Assembly (NCBI GenBank): GCA_039583875.1
Contig: CM077150.1
Location: 4,916,332-4,980,331 of the forward strand
Length of the DNA: 64,000 nt
Source: Platanthera guangdongensis
Taxonomy: Eukaryota > Streptophyta > Magnoliopsida > Asparagales > Orchidaceae
Direction of reading: 5' to 3'
The notes beneath the pieces were generated by a model, which was given only the letters and a program-made list of their open reading frames with translations, did no database searches and was not told the origin of the DNA. Positions 33,201 through 44,598 of this stretch are shown here, piece by piece (within the stretch, counting starts at the first letter, position 1; the number at the start of each line of letters is the position of its first letter). The translations under genes and the position numbers were made by a program.

Positions 33201-33823
33201 TCTTTAAGGCTAAGGTAATAGAGCGAGACCAACAACAACACTCAAGACTTTATCCCACTATAGTGGGGTCGGCTATATGGATCCTTTGTCGCCATTGTGT
33301 CCTATCTATAAGGCTAAGGTAATAGAGTGAGACTACGACAAATATTTCCTGTCATCCAAACGAATTGTGGTAAGCTGATAAAAATTGTGATCCGGACCGG
33401 CCCGAGTAGATCTAGCGGGGTCATAGAGATATCAGAATCAGAACGCCAGACATGATTAGATATCGCAGCACTTCGCAAGGAGAGAATATTAGTCTGAATT
33501 TTGGCAACATCTGACCGTTGGAATCAAGTGAGATGCAAGTATAATGATAAGAAGCACAAAGCGAAACTTTCCACAGAATTTCAGGTCAATCAGACAACCG
33601 GAAGGTCATCGAAGAAAGAACCCGTCAGCCGATCAGCGGCTTGGCCGACGGGAACGCTAGCGGGATAAGCCCTGGACGGCTCTAGCGGGAGGAGCTGCAA
33701 GGCGGCGGAAGAGAAGCTGGAAGGTGGAGGAAGAGGTTGACAGCACTAGCGGGAGAGATCGACGGCGAACGTGAGAGGTTGAGGGAGAACGCGAGCAGGA
33801 GCAGTTACACGGCTCTGATACCA
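30225..33823 (-). pseudogene. Copia-4, degraded Ty1/Copia body
   Basis: Minus-strand Copia with its 5' LTR at 33824-34007 and an exact iMet primer binding site at 33811-33823. Readable parts: integrase at 32220-32414 (ILRSDNGREYINSQFEQYL) and 31912-32184 (VCFVHISSPGWSKLDPYALK), RT at 30937-31224 (KMALYGLKHSPRAWFSRF and YVDDIIILG) and 30683-30919 (FEQKDLGKLKYFLGIELTRL), and RNase H at 30456-30758 and 30225-30350 (LYYDNKTTISIANN). Stops and frameshifts separate them. The 3' end and 3' LTR are missing. A LINE scrap is inserted in gag. Confidence 0.88.
33230..33309 (-). mobile_element. 80-bp 5'-truncated RTE-type LINE insertion
   Basis: Contains the plant RTE 3' end (ACAACAACA... TTTATCCCACTATAGTGGGG, TCGGCTATATGG on the plus strand). 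It is flanked by a 24-bp duplication with one mismatch (33206-33229 and 33310-33333). Only the last 80 bp of the LINE were copied. Confidence 0.9.
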
Positions 33824-34007
33824 TGTTAATTGAACTGTGAGAGAAATAATTCAGTGAATAATTAGATTGGAAGGGGGAGCCCTCTTATATAAGAGGGGTA
33901 ATACAAGAGTAGGAAACCCTAAAAATAATAATAACAAAGATAACTCTTAAAAAAACAGGACTAATCCATACATGAGAAAATGGGCATTTTTACATGGTTC
34001 TTCTACA
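33824..34007 (-). repeat. 184-bp Copia LTR shared by two elements
   Basis: Minus strand starts TGTAGAAGAACC and ends CAATTAACA. Its left edge abuts an exact iMet primer binding site (33811-33823), making it the 5' LTR of Copia-4. Its right edge abuts a purine tract (34008-34020, GCTTGCGGGGGAG on the minus strand), making it the 3' LTR of Copia-2. Confidence 0.85.
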
Positions 34008-36602
34008 CTCCCCCGCAAGCTTGAGCATATAGATAGTAGGCATCAAGATTGGAAACAAACTGTCAGTATAGTGGGCGAGGTAAGGTCTTGGTAAGAACGT
34101 CAGAAACTAGCTCGGTTGTGCATATATGTCTCAAGTAAAGTTTGTGAAGTTGAATTTTTTCCAGATGAAATGACAATCGACCTCGATATGCATGGTACGT
34201 TCATGAAACACAGGATTCTCAAAGATATAAATGACAACTTGACTATCGCAGTGGACAACGACCGGAGAATTTTACACCAAGATCAGTAAGAAGACTTTCC
34301 AACCACGTGAGTTCAGAAACAGCAACTGTCATTAAACGATAATCGGCCTCCTTGAAAGAGCGTACCACTAACGTACGTTTACTTTTTTGATTCGTCAGGT
34401 GACCAAGTGTCCAAAATATGTGCAACAGTCACTCGTACACTGACGATCATCGAGGGAATTGGCACAGTCTGTATCAGAGTAGGCAATTAATGAAAAGAAG
34501 AGGAGGGTTTATACACAATCCCTTGTCTCGGAGCATTCTTCAGATGTCGAAGGATTTGCTCAACAACATGGAAGTGGAATACCGAGGAGCATGCATAAAG
34601 TGGTTGACCACCGCAACAACAAAGGATATATGTGACAGTCAAATAGATAAGCTTTCCAACAAGGCGACGATAATACTCTGGATTAAGGAGAAGCAGGCCA
34701 GAGTAAAATGCATGAGTAGCCTAAAACACAACACTACAACAACAGTCAAGCCTTTATCCCACTATAGCGGGGTCGGCTATATAGAGCCTTTGTCGTCATT
34801 GTGCCCTATCTTTTGTCATAATCTCACTAATGCCTAAGTACATCATGTCTTTCTTTATAGTTTCATTCCAAGTCTTTATTGGTTTACCCCTCCCTCGTCT
34901 AACATGCATAGTGACTAGACTCTCACAACGCCTAGCAGGTGCCTCTAATGGTCTCCTTTGTACATGTCCAAAACATCTTAGACGAGCTTCTCGCATCTTC
35001 TCTGAAATTGGTGTTACTACTGTCTTATCCATGATACTTTCATTCCTAATTTTATCCAATCTCAAGTGTCCACACATCCACCTAAGCATTCTCATCTCCG
35101 CAATTCTCATTTCTTGCTCATGTACACAATTCACTGCCCAACACTCAGAACCAAAGAGCATCGTGGGTCTAATTACAGTACGGTAAAACTTGTCCTTAAG
35201 TTTTAGTGGTATTTTACGATCACATAGGATCCCTGACGCGTCTCTTCACTTCAACCAACCCGCTTGGATTCTATGTGTCACATCTTTATCAATACCTCCA
35301 TCCTTTTAAACTATCAATCCAAGATATTTAAAACTCTCATTACGGGAAATATCTTGATCATCCAACTTAATAACGAAGTAGCCTACATCGTGAAAAAATT
35401 CGAGACAATACTTTTGTTGAAGACAAGTTCATTGGGTCGACGAGCTACCTCGATACCCAATAAATACTGGAGGCGACCAAAATCTTTGGTCTGAAAATGA
35501 AAGTCTAAGTACTTCTTGACCATAGCTATATTGTTCAAATCATCGCGACCTGCCACTCTGGATGTTGAAGAGCTTCTTGCACAAAAAAGATGGAAATGAA
35601 ACACAAGGAAGTCGCAAACTTGTGAAGGTCGATAGATAAGTGGTGTAAGAAGACGCAATGAGAGAGGGAAGGCGGTAGAAGCCATAGTCGGATCAGTGGA
35701 TCGTACAACGTCATCAGTATGGGGCAACTGTCTCAGGGCAGTAGACCGCATATGACGACGAGTGTACACACGAAGAGTGGGAGATGGTGGTGTTGGGAGT
35801 AGCGTGTGGGGTCAATTTGTCCATGGACAAAGCAAACACTTCTGAAGACACGATAAGTTAAGGGGAAGAGGAATGTTGAAGAAAAGAGGATGAAGAATGA
35901 CGTCATAAAGTTGAGAATAAAAAACGGCATGCAATTAATGAGATAACATGCGGTGGAAACCACAAAGTGCTAATAAATCTTGGGGACATGCACTTGAAAC
36001 ATAAAAAAGTGGGTAACCTCGAGGAGGTGGCGATTTTTCCGCGCGGCCACACCATTTTGTTACTGTGTATAGGAGTCGAATGTTTGGTGCATAATACACA
36101 AGATAGTGCAAGTGTGCTGAAAGTGGTGAATTTATATATTCACGCGCATTATCAATTCATGGTATTTTAATGGAGAGCAGGAATTGAGTATGGGTCTCAA
36201 AGATGGAGGAGTTAAAGACATGTAATTCAGAGCGATCGTGTAGAAAATACAACCAAGTCAAGCGAGAATGATCACCAATAAAAGTAAGAAAACCAAGTTT
36301 GTTCGGTGGTCGTAACGTAATTGGTTAGTGGGGAAAACCCGGGTCGGGACTCTAACTTAGTTTGTTCCAGATAAACTCGTTGTTTTATACGGGCCTTAAA
36401 TGTTTGAATACACTAAATCAAATGGAACATAACACCTAGTGCAATGATGGGAGAAGGTACAACGATGTTGGTTACCGTAAATATAGGATTCACGGGTAAA
36501 TTAAGAAAAAGAAAAAAAACAAGAAGAGTTTTTTTGTAGGATATAAAGAGGAGCATGGCCAAGACGCTAGTGTCAATCAACAAAGCTGACACATGAGAAA
36601 AC
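34008..36602 (-). mobile_element. Copia-2 copy B, 3' half
   Basis: Degraded pol of the element whose 5' half continues at 41468-42380. RT text lies near 35480-35560 (YLDFHFQTKDFGRLQYLLGI) and integrase text near 35900 (VSTACYLINCMP). Integrase and RT are closer than normal, implying an internal deletion. RNase H remains lie at 34013-34700. It is interrupted by a LINE (34724-35376) and by Copia-1B. Confidence 0.8.
34724..35376 (-). mobile_element. RTE-type LINE 3' fragment inside Copia-2
   Basis: Minus strand encodes the C-terminal part of a plant RTE reverse transcriptase: SFKYLGLIV, HRIQAGWLKWRDASGILCDR, FYRTVIRPTMLFGSECWAVN, EMRMLRWMCGHLRLDKIRNE, RCFGHVQRRPLEAPARRCES. It ends in the family's 3' sequence near 34740. 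The 9-bp AGTAGCCTA at 34715-34723 and 35377-35385 is the likely target duplication. It carries stops and is 5'-truncated. Confidence 0.87.
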
Positions 36603-36989
36603 TGTAGAGACTTTGATAACTATTTTGGTGGAAGGAAGAGAAACAAAAACAAGCTCTTTTCTACTAATCAAAGTTATTTTTTTTATTTCTTTCCACGCCC
36701 TCTTACAACCGGATAGTACTCTATTTATAGTCCTAAACAAGACTCTTAAAATTCATATTAAAAACAGCTTTAAAACAGAACAATAAATTCTGACCCTTCC
36801 TTGCTAAAACTGCCATAAGACTCAAAACGTACCCCTTGGCCTTTCAGTTACAAAAAAACCTCTTGACCTTTTATTTTCAACTAACTTCCAAATTTAAAAC
36901 CTCATTAAAAAACCTCTTGACCTATTTTTTTCCACTAACTTTCAAATTTAAAACCTCATTAAAAAACAACATTTAACATTTATTCAACA
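36603..36989 (-). repeat. Copia-1B 3' LTR
   Basis: TGTAGAGACT...ATTCAACA. It differs from the 5' LTR by a few substitutions and one-base indels (for example CTTTCC versus CTTTTC). Confidence 0.95.
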
Positions 36990-37007
36990 AAACTCCCCCC
37001 ATAAACT

Positions 37008-40000
37008 TTAAATGCTTCTACCATCCTTCATGCCAATCATCTTCTTGCATTTGTCAAGAAGTACTTTTGGTAGCGGTTTTGTGAAAATATCGGCAGCTTG
37101 ATCCTGACTTGCCACATGCACCAATTCCACACTTCCTTCCTTCACATGATCTCGGATAAAATGAAAATGAACGTCGATGTGTTTGCGTCTTTCAGGGTTC
37201 ACTGGATTCTTCGCCAACTCAATTGTTGATTTGTTGTCAACTTGAATCATGGTTGCACCTAGTTGCTTTAGCTCCATCTTGCTCAAGAGATTTCTAAACC
37301 ATATCGCGTGACATACAGACCAAGATGCTGCCACATATTCAGCTTCACACGTCGAGAGCGTCACGATCGGTTGTTTCTTTGAAAGCCAAGTAAATGTAGT
37401 ATCTCCCATAAAGAACGCATATCCCGAGGTACTTTTCCGATCATCTATGTCTCTGCACCAATCGCTGTCGGAGTAGCCAACCAATTTATAATCTTCTGCT
37501 TTTGAGTAGAACAACCCGAGTGACACCGTCCCTTGGATGTACCGTAGGATTCGCTTCAACGCCTTCCAATGTGAGTGAACCGGCTCCTCCATGAACCGAC
37601 TTGCAATGCCGACACTTAATGAAATATCCGGCCTTGTGCATGTTAGATAGCGAAGGCTTCCTATAAAACTTCGGTATCTACTCGCATCGACACGATCTCC
37701 TCCATCGAACTTTGAGAGTTTTGCACCTGGCTCCATTGGAGTTGATACCGGATTGCAATTTGTCATCTTGTTCTTCTTCAAAATTTTTTTTGCATATGTT
37801 TCCTGTGATATAAAAATACCCGTCTCTACTTGTTTAACCTCCAAACCAAGAAAAAACTTCATCAAGCCCAAATCTGTCATCTCAAATTCCCGTGTCACTG
37901 TGCCCTTAAAATCTTCTATCATTTCATCATTGTTACCCATAAAAATGAAATCATCTACATAAAGAGCAACAAATAACACGTTACCTCCATTCTTCTTCAC
38001 TTAAAAAGCATGCTTGTAGGGACATTGCTTTAACCCGTTTTCTTTGAAATATGAATCGATATGTGTATTTCATGCCCGCAGTGATTGCTTCAACCCGTAA
38101 AGCGCCTTTTTCAATTTTAGCACCTTCTTCTCTTCTCCAACTTTTACGTATCCGGGTGGTTGTTCGATATAGACATCTTTTTCAAGTACATCATTCAAGA
38201 ATGCCGACTTGACATCCATTTGAAATATCGGCCATTTGAATGGAGCAGCTTGTGAAATGAGTAATCGGATTGTCTCCATTCTTACAACTGGAGCAAATAC
38301 CTTGTCATAGTCGATCCCTGCCTTTTGCTTGTATCCTTTCGCAACAAGACGCGCCTTATACCGTTCGATCTCTCCTTGAGCATTCATCTTTTTCTTGAAC
38401 ACCCACTTCACACCAATAGGGTGACTTCCCTTCGGCAATTCTGCTTGCTCCCATGTGTTGTTGTGGTCAATCGCCTTAATCTCCTCGTTCATGGCAGTCT
38501 GCCACTTCTTGTCTCGCACTGCCTCTTCAAAACTGATATTTTCATCATCTGCCAAAAGACATACAAGGTGTACCTCATTTGTTGAATCATACAAATTTTG
38601 CAAACTTTGCATTTTTTTTTGTTGTGGTTCATCTTCATTATCGGTAGTTTCAGAGTTTATTGGTATGCTTGTTGGTGCAACGACTGATGATTCTCCAACT
38701 TCGATGATTACCTCCGTCAAATTATTCCAGTCCCACTCGCTTGCTTCATTTACTCGCACATCACGACTCACCATCACCTCCTTGCTTATTGGGTCGAGTA
38801 GCTTGTACCCTTTTGTCTTCTCATCATACCCAATAAAAATATACCTTTTGCTTTTGTCTTCGAGCTTCGTTCTTCGTTGATCCGGTACGTGTGCATAAGC
38901 TACACTACCTAACACTTTGAGATGATAAACTGTCGGCTTTTGTCCGCTCCATGCCTCTTGTGGTGTTTGATCATCTAACTTCACATGCGGACATCGATTC
39001 CGCACATAGATGGCACATTGCACGACTTCTGCCCAGAATTCCTTTGGCATCTTCTTGCTCTTGAGCATCGATCGAACCATGTCGAGAATAGTCCGATTCT
39101 TTCTCTCGGCCACACCGTTTTGTTGAGTAGAGTACGGTGCGGTTAGAAATCTCCTTATGCCTTGCTCCTCGCAATACTCCATGAAAACCGTCGAAGTATA
39201 CTCACCGCCTCTATCGGATCGTACAGCTTTGATGTGTCTACCAGTTGCCTTCTCCACTATTACTTTGAACTTTTTGAACACCTCGAATGCCTCAGATTTT
39301 TCTTTCAAAAAATAAACCCAAGTTTTTCGCGAGAAATCATCGATAAAGAAAATGAAGTACCTTTTACCGTTGAAAGATTCGGGGGTGATTGGTCCACATA
39401 TGTCGGTATGAATCAATTCGAGAATGTGTTTAGCTCGATATTCTGCCCCTTTTTGAAACGAGGTTCTCGTTTGCTTGCCAAGCACACATTCTTCACAAAA
39501 TTTACCCTCATAGTCCATGTCCGGCAGCCCGTGCACCATGTTCTTCTTTGCTAACCTTTTTAGACCACCATGATTTAGGTGACCAAAACGGAGATGCCAC
39601 AACATCGCCTTGTCTTCTACGTTGACTTGCAAACATTTTTCTCGCATGCTTCTCAAATTCAGTTTGTACATCTGATTTCTTCCCATCTCGACTCGAGCAA
39701 CTAGATGCCCTTGATTGTCTTTCAATTGTAGTACCCGATTTTTCATGAATACCGAGTATCCCTTCTCCATGAGTTGCCACATGCTCAAAATATTGCTTTT
39801 AAGATCAGGTACATAATAAACATTCTTGATTGACCCTTTCGTACCACCTCTTTGTAAATAGTAAATCGTACATTGGCCTTTTACTTGGATCTTTGACGCG
39901 TCTCCGAACGACACATGTCCATCTTCAACCTCTCGCAACTCCTTGAATAGGTGCTTGTGCCCGCACATGTGGTTACTAGCGTTGGTATCGAGATACCATA

Positions 40001-41063
40001 CTGTGTCGTTGTCGGAAACGGTATCTTTGTAGGCCATCAAGAGTACACCATCTTCCATTGTCTCCTCTTTCGCGACTAGATTCGCGTTTTCTTCTACCTT
40101 TTTCTCGGAATAGCATTCCTTTGCATAGTGCCCATACTTACCGCAGTTATAGCACTCGATATTTGATTTGGACTCTTTTGCGTAGTGCCCATGTTTGCCG
40201 CAGTTGTAGCATTCGACATTTGAATGATTTGACCGGCCGCCTCTCCCACGACCACGTCCTCTACCTCGATAATTTTGTTGGCTTGACTGCCCCTTCTTCT
40301 CGTCATATTCACCTCGACCGCGGCCTCCACAACCGCGACCATTGTTGCGACCTCCACGACCACGCCCTCTACCTCGAAAGTTTTGAGAATAGAGTAACTT
40401 TTCGCCTTTGATTGACGCCTTGGTTTGAAGTGCTTGCTCGAGTGTCTCCTTCTTTTTCTTCTTACGTTGTTCGTGTGCCTCGAGAGAACCGACAAGCTCG
40501 TCGACTGTGAGCGTCGCAAGGTCCTTTGACTCTTCTATCGCGCATACCACATTCTCAAAATTGTCGGTAAATGATCTCAAAATCTTCTCCACAACTCGCA
40601 CATCGGTTAAATCTTCACCATTACGAGTGAGTTGGTTCACCACGACTTGTACACGCGTGATGTAGTCAGATACAGTTTCCGACTCCTTCATCTTTATGCT
40701 CTCCAACTCGCCACGAAGAGTTTGAAGACGCACTTGTTTGACTCGGTCGGCACCTTTGAACAGTTTGGCTAAAGTGTCCCATGCTTCTTTTGAAGTAGTT
40801 GCACCAGCAATCTTCTCAAAGCCCGACTCGTCAACGGCTCGGGACAAGAAGTAGAGAGCGGTTTTGTCTTTCTTACGTGTTTCTTTTAACTCTTTTAGCT
40901 GATTCGCCGTCTGATTGGTGTTTGTAGCCGGCTCTACATAACCGTCTTCAACTACCTCCCATGCATCTTGCGCACCGAGCAAGGCCTTCATTTGTATGCT
41001 CCAGTTCTCGTAGTTTGCCTTCGTCAGTCGTGGTAATGGCATTTGACCCGTCACAGTCGCCAT
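37008..41063 (-). pseudogene. Copia-1B gag-pol polyprotein with two nonsense codons
   Basis: A single frame from ATG 41063 to TAA 37008 would be 1351 codons: gag, RGG-rich segment, two zinc knuckles (the first has lost its last Cys: CGKHGHYAKESK), protease WYLDTNASNHMCG, GAG-pre-integrase WHLRFGHLNHGGL, integrase (HTDICGP, VRSDRGGEY, QNGVAERKNR), RT (WVFKKKMNAQGEIERYKARL, FQMDVKSAFLN, YVDDFIFMG) and RNase H (STCEAEYVAAS, QVDNKSTIELAKNP). The frame is broken only by TGA at 38070-38072 (Trp expected) and TAA at 38001-38003, both in RT. The protease active site is D-T-N. Non-autonomous as sequenced. Confidence 0.93.
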
Positions 41064-41080
41064 TGGCTCTGATACCAATC

Positions 41081-41467
41081 TGTAGAGACTTTGATAACTA
41101 TTTTGGTGGAAGGAAGAGAAACAAAAACAAGCTCTTTTCTACTAATCAAAGTTATTTTTTTTATTTCTTTTCACGCCCTCTTACAACCGAATAGTACTCT
41201 ATTTATAGTCTAAACAAGACTCTTAAAATTCATATTAAAAACAGCTTTAAAACAGAACAATAAATTCTGACCCTTTCTTGCTAAAACTGCCATAAGACTC
41301 AAAACGTACCCCTTGGCCTTTCAGTTACAAAAAAAACCTCTTGACCTTTTATTTTCAACTAACTTCCAAATTTAAAACCTCATTAAAAAACCTCTTGACC
41401 TTTTATTTTCCACTAACTTTCAAATTTAAAACCTCATTAAAAAACAACATTTAACATTTATTCAACA
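41081..41467 (-). repeat. Copia-1B 5' LTR
   Basis: Adjacent to the primer binding site at 41065-41077. Same length as its partner and as the copy A LTR. Confidence 0.95.
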
Positions 41468-42380
41468 AAAACTGAGGTGGGAAGGTCCAGAGTGTAGAGA
41501 CCATTTGGCATTCACCCTCTATTAATGATATTCCGCGTCCGTCGATCCTGCACCACAAAGAAAGAAGAGAAAAAGATGATGCAGTAGTCATGATCATGAG
41601 TAAGACGACTGACAAAAAAAAGATTAAATTGAGAGTCGGAAACATAAAGAACAAAGTGAGAGAGGGCCAGAGTGAGAGCCACATTGTCATAGCTGCAAAC
41701 CGAGGTGATATTGCATTGATCACTATGATAAACTTAGAACAAGCAGTGTCTGTGTACTGAGAAAGCTTCTGCGGAGTAATGTGATTTGTTGCCCCGGAGT
41801 CCAATGTCCAAGAGGGACTATGGGAAAAACATGATATACCTTCGTTAGAGATAAAGGAGACGAAGCAGAAAATCCGAGTAAACAGCCCCAGGAGATGTTG
41901 TAGTTCCTCACACAAGGTGTAATGTCAGAGCGGGTTGTGGTAGGAACATCTATTACAGGAGAAGTGTGGCGCTGAGAGTTGGACGACTATGGCAGAAACT
42001 CATGTTTCATATAACTGGTGGCATTCGTATGAGTTGTCCAACCAAAATGAGGACACGGGCGAATGTTGTGCCCCTTGAAGAAATTCTAACCATGACGGCA
42101 TCCGCGAGTTCCAGTAGGTGGAGGGAGAGCTTTAGTAGAATGTTGAAGAAGGGCAGGAGAGGGTGTCATCGAGATACTAGTAGGTGAGGTCAGCTTCAAA
42201 ATTATAGAGCAGGCATTGGAGAGAAAAGAAATGGTGGGAGAGGATAAGATGTTAGCACAGACAATGCATAGATGAGGGAGGATGTGACATCAACTAGGCA
42301 ATGTCAAAAACTTCCGTTTGAGCTCTTTGTGTCGCGAAATCAAAAGTCGGCGGCTGGTATTGGGTTCACACCTTGACGAG
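41468..42380 (-). mobile_element. Copia-2 copy B, protease-side part
   Basis: Duplicate of 2312-3223, with WTLDSGATNHITPQKLSQYT near 41770-41810. It ends abruptly at 42380, where the Tat-like element begins. The rest of the leader and the 5' LTR present in copy A (3224-4591) are absent. Confidence 0.85.
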
Positions 42381-42645
42381 TGTTGAAGCAAAAAATGACC
42401 TTTGTGGAGTTCGGGGTCCCTAGAAATGGGTGACCTCACACCTACTACTCCCGGAGGAACGTCACGGACCAAAGATCAAGAAGCTAGAAACAGACCCTCG
42501 GCTCTAGCGCGGAGGTCCCACCTCACACCCGGAAGACCTTTGAGATCTCCCCCTCCCTAGCCAATGCTTGAGTTAGGGTGCCTTGAAGGAAGAAGAGAGA
42601 ATGAAGAAGTGATGAAGTGATCCTCTCAAAGGCACCCCTAAGGGT

Positions 42646-42655
42646 CTATTTATAG
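42646..42655 (-). promoter_or_regulatory. TATA box of the Tat-like LTR
   Basis: CTATAAATAG on the minus strand in an LTR-like context. It would drive transcription leftwards. Confidence 0.5.
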
Positions 42656-42827
42656 TTTTCCAAATCTCATGGGCCAAAATGCCTGAAATGCCCTTACGAC
42701 AAATATGTCTCGGGCCAAAAGAAAACAGCCACGCCGGGGGGTAAAGAGGTAACTCCACCCCCGGGGGACACAACGGTAAAAGCATGGTCCACAGGAGTCT
42801 TGGGGGCAGAGGGCGAACCTCCACGGA

Positions 42828-43787
42828 CTAGCCTCCTGGGGCGAGAAGGCTGGCCGCCCGGTCTCGACCAGCGGGCTAGCCGTCTGGGGCGAGAGGGCTG
42901 GCCGCCCGGTCTCGCCCCGCGGGTTAGCCGCCTGGGGCGAGAGCGCTGGCTGCCCCGTCTCGCCCCGTGTGCTAGCCGCCTGGGGCGAGAGGGTCGGCTG
43001 CCCCGTCTCGCCCCGCGGGCTAGCCGCCTGGGGCGAGAGGGTCGGCTGCCCCGACTCGCACCGCGGGCTAGCCGCCTGGGGCGAGAGGGTCGGCTGCCCC
43101 GTCTCGCCCCGCGGGCTAGCCGCCTGGGGCGAGAGGGCCGGCTGCCCCGTCTCGCCCTGCGGGCTGGCCTCCTGGGGCGAGAGGGCCGGCTGCCCCCTCT
43201 CGCCCCGCGGGCTGGCCGCCTGGGGCAAGAGGGTCGGCTGCCCCGTCTCGCCCCGCGGGCTAGCCGCCTGGGGCGAGAGGGCCGGCTGCCCCGGTCTCGC
43301 CCCGCGGGCTAGCCGCCTGGGGCGAGAGGGTCGGCTGCCCCGGTCTCGCCCCGCGGGCTAGCCGCCTAGGGCTTGAGGGTCGGCTGCCCCGTCTCGCCCC
43401 GCGGGCTAGCCGCCTGGGGCGAGAGGGTTGGCTGCCCCGTCTCGCCCCGCGGGCTAGCCACCTGGGGCGAGAGGGCCGGCTGCCCGGTCTCGCCCCGCGG
43501 GATGGCCTCCTGTGGCGAGAGGGCTGGCGGCCCCGTCTCGCCCCGCGGGCTAGCCGCCTGAGGCGAGAGGGCTGGCTGCCCCGTCTCGCCCCGCGTGCTA
43601 GCCGCCTGGGGCGAGAGGGCTGGCCGCCCGGTCTTGCCCTGTGGGCTGGCATCCTGGGGCGAGAGGGTCGGCGGCCTCGTCTCGCCCCGCGGGCTAGCCG
43701 CCTTGGGCGAGAGGGCTGGCCGCCCGGTCTCGCCCTTGCGGGCTAGCCGCCTGGGGCGAGAGGGCTGGCCGCCCGGTCTCGCCCCTG
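42828..43787. repeat. 48-bp GC-rich tandem repeat, about 20 units
   Basis: Unit begins CTAGCCGCCTGGGGCGAGAG. Because 48 is divisible by three, several frames on both strands stay open and give apparent 16-residue repeat proteins. I do not regard these as genes. Each unit junction CTCGCCCC-GCGGGCTAGCCGC-CT-GGGGCGAG can fold into a hairpin. Confidence 0.95.
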
Positions 43788-44133
43788 CCCAAGGCCAGGG
43801 TGTCGGGGGCGGGATCCTGGTCTCCAGCCAGTCCTGCGATCCCACCTCGCACCTAGCAAGTCAGGGGGGGTGCCGGCCATCTTGTCGCACCCGCTCCTCT
43901 AAAGGGCCCGGGGGAAGATGCTGATTCTTCCTCCCCCTACTAGTATATTTCCAAGCTAGAGCCAAAATTGGCCACTGAGAGTGCTCGTATGTCCAAAAAG
44001 CTTAAAACTATATAGGGGCGAATACGGGGTTGTGCACAATCTCCGTTCTTTTCGAGGTTGGCACAAGCTCTGAAAGAAACGTCCAACCCAACGTATTCGT
44101 TGAGTGCAATTTTCTTGCGCGGCACCCCGGGGA

Positions 44134-44590
44134 GTCAACCTGTCATGCCAGCTGATGGGAGCCTGGGTGACGAGACCTCCTCCGGGTTAAAAAATACTTC
44201 ACCCTCCGGAGGGGTCAACCTGCCATGCCAGCTATGGGATCCTGGGTGGCGAGACCTCCTCCGGGTAGAAAACACTTCATCCCCCGGAGGGGTCAACCTG
44301 CCATGCCAGCTATGGGGGCATGGGTGGCGAGACCTCCTCCGGGTAGAAAATACTTCACCCTCCGGAGGGGTCAACCTGTCATGCCAGCTATGGGAGCCTG
44401 GGTGGCGAGACCCCCTCCGGGCAGAAAATACTTCACCCCCCGAAGGGGTCAACCTGCCATGCCAGCTATGGGAGCCTGGGTGGCGAGACCTCCTCCGGGT
44501 AGAAAACACTTCACCCGCCGGAGAGGTCAACCTGCCATGCCAGCTATGGGAGCCTGGGTGGCGAGACCTCCTCCGGGGAAAGGACTTGAC
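44134..44590. repeat. 78-bp tandem repeat, about 6 units
   Basis: Unit begins GGTCAACCTGCCATGCCAGC and includes GAGACCTCCTCCGGG and CCCTCCGGAGG. It shares the TCAACCTGCC...TGCCAGCT...GAGCCTGG core with the neighbouring 79-bp array, so both derive from one ancestral unit. Open frames across it are artefacts of the 26-codon period. Confidence 0.93.
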
Positions 44591-44598
44591 TTTCACGA

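Larger units (their letters stand above)
36603..41467 (-). mobile_element. Copia-1 copy B, structurally complete Ty1/Copia retrotransposon
   Basis: LTRs 36603-36989 and 41081-41467 (387 bp each, about seven differences between them), perfect duplication AAAAC on both sides (36598-36602 and 41468-41472), primer binding site 41065-41077 (TGGTATCAGAGCC), and purine tract about 36990-37004. It is inserted in Copia-2. The low LTR divergence marks a recent insertion. Confidence 0.97.

Noticed and set aside
42650..43845. Long repeat-protein frames on both strands
   Set aside because: They follow the 48-bp tandem repeat in several frames at once and have no start context or domain.
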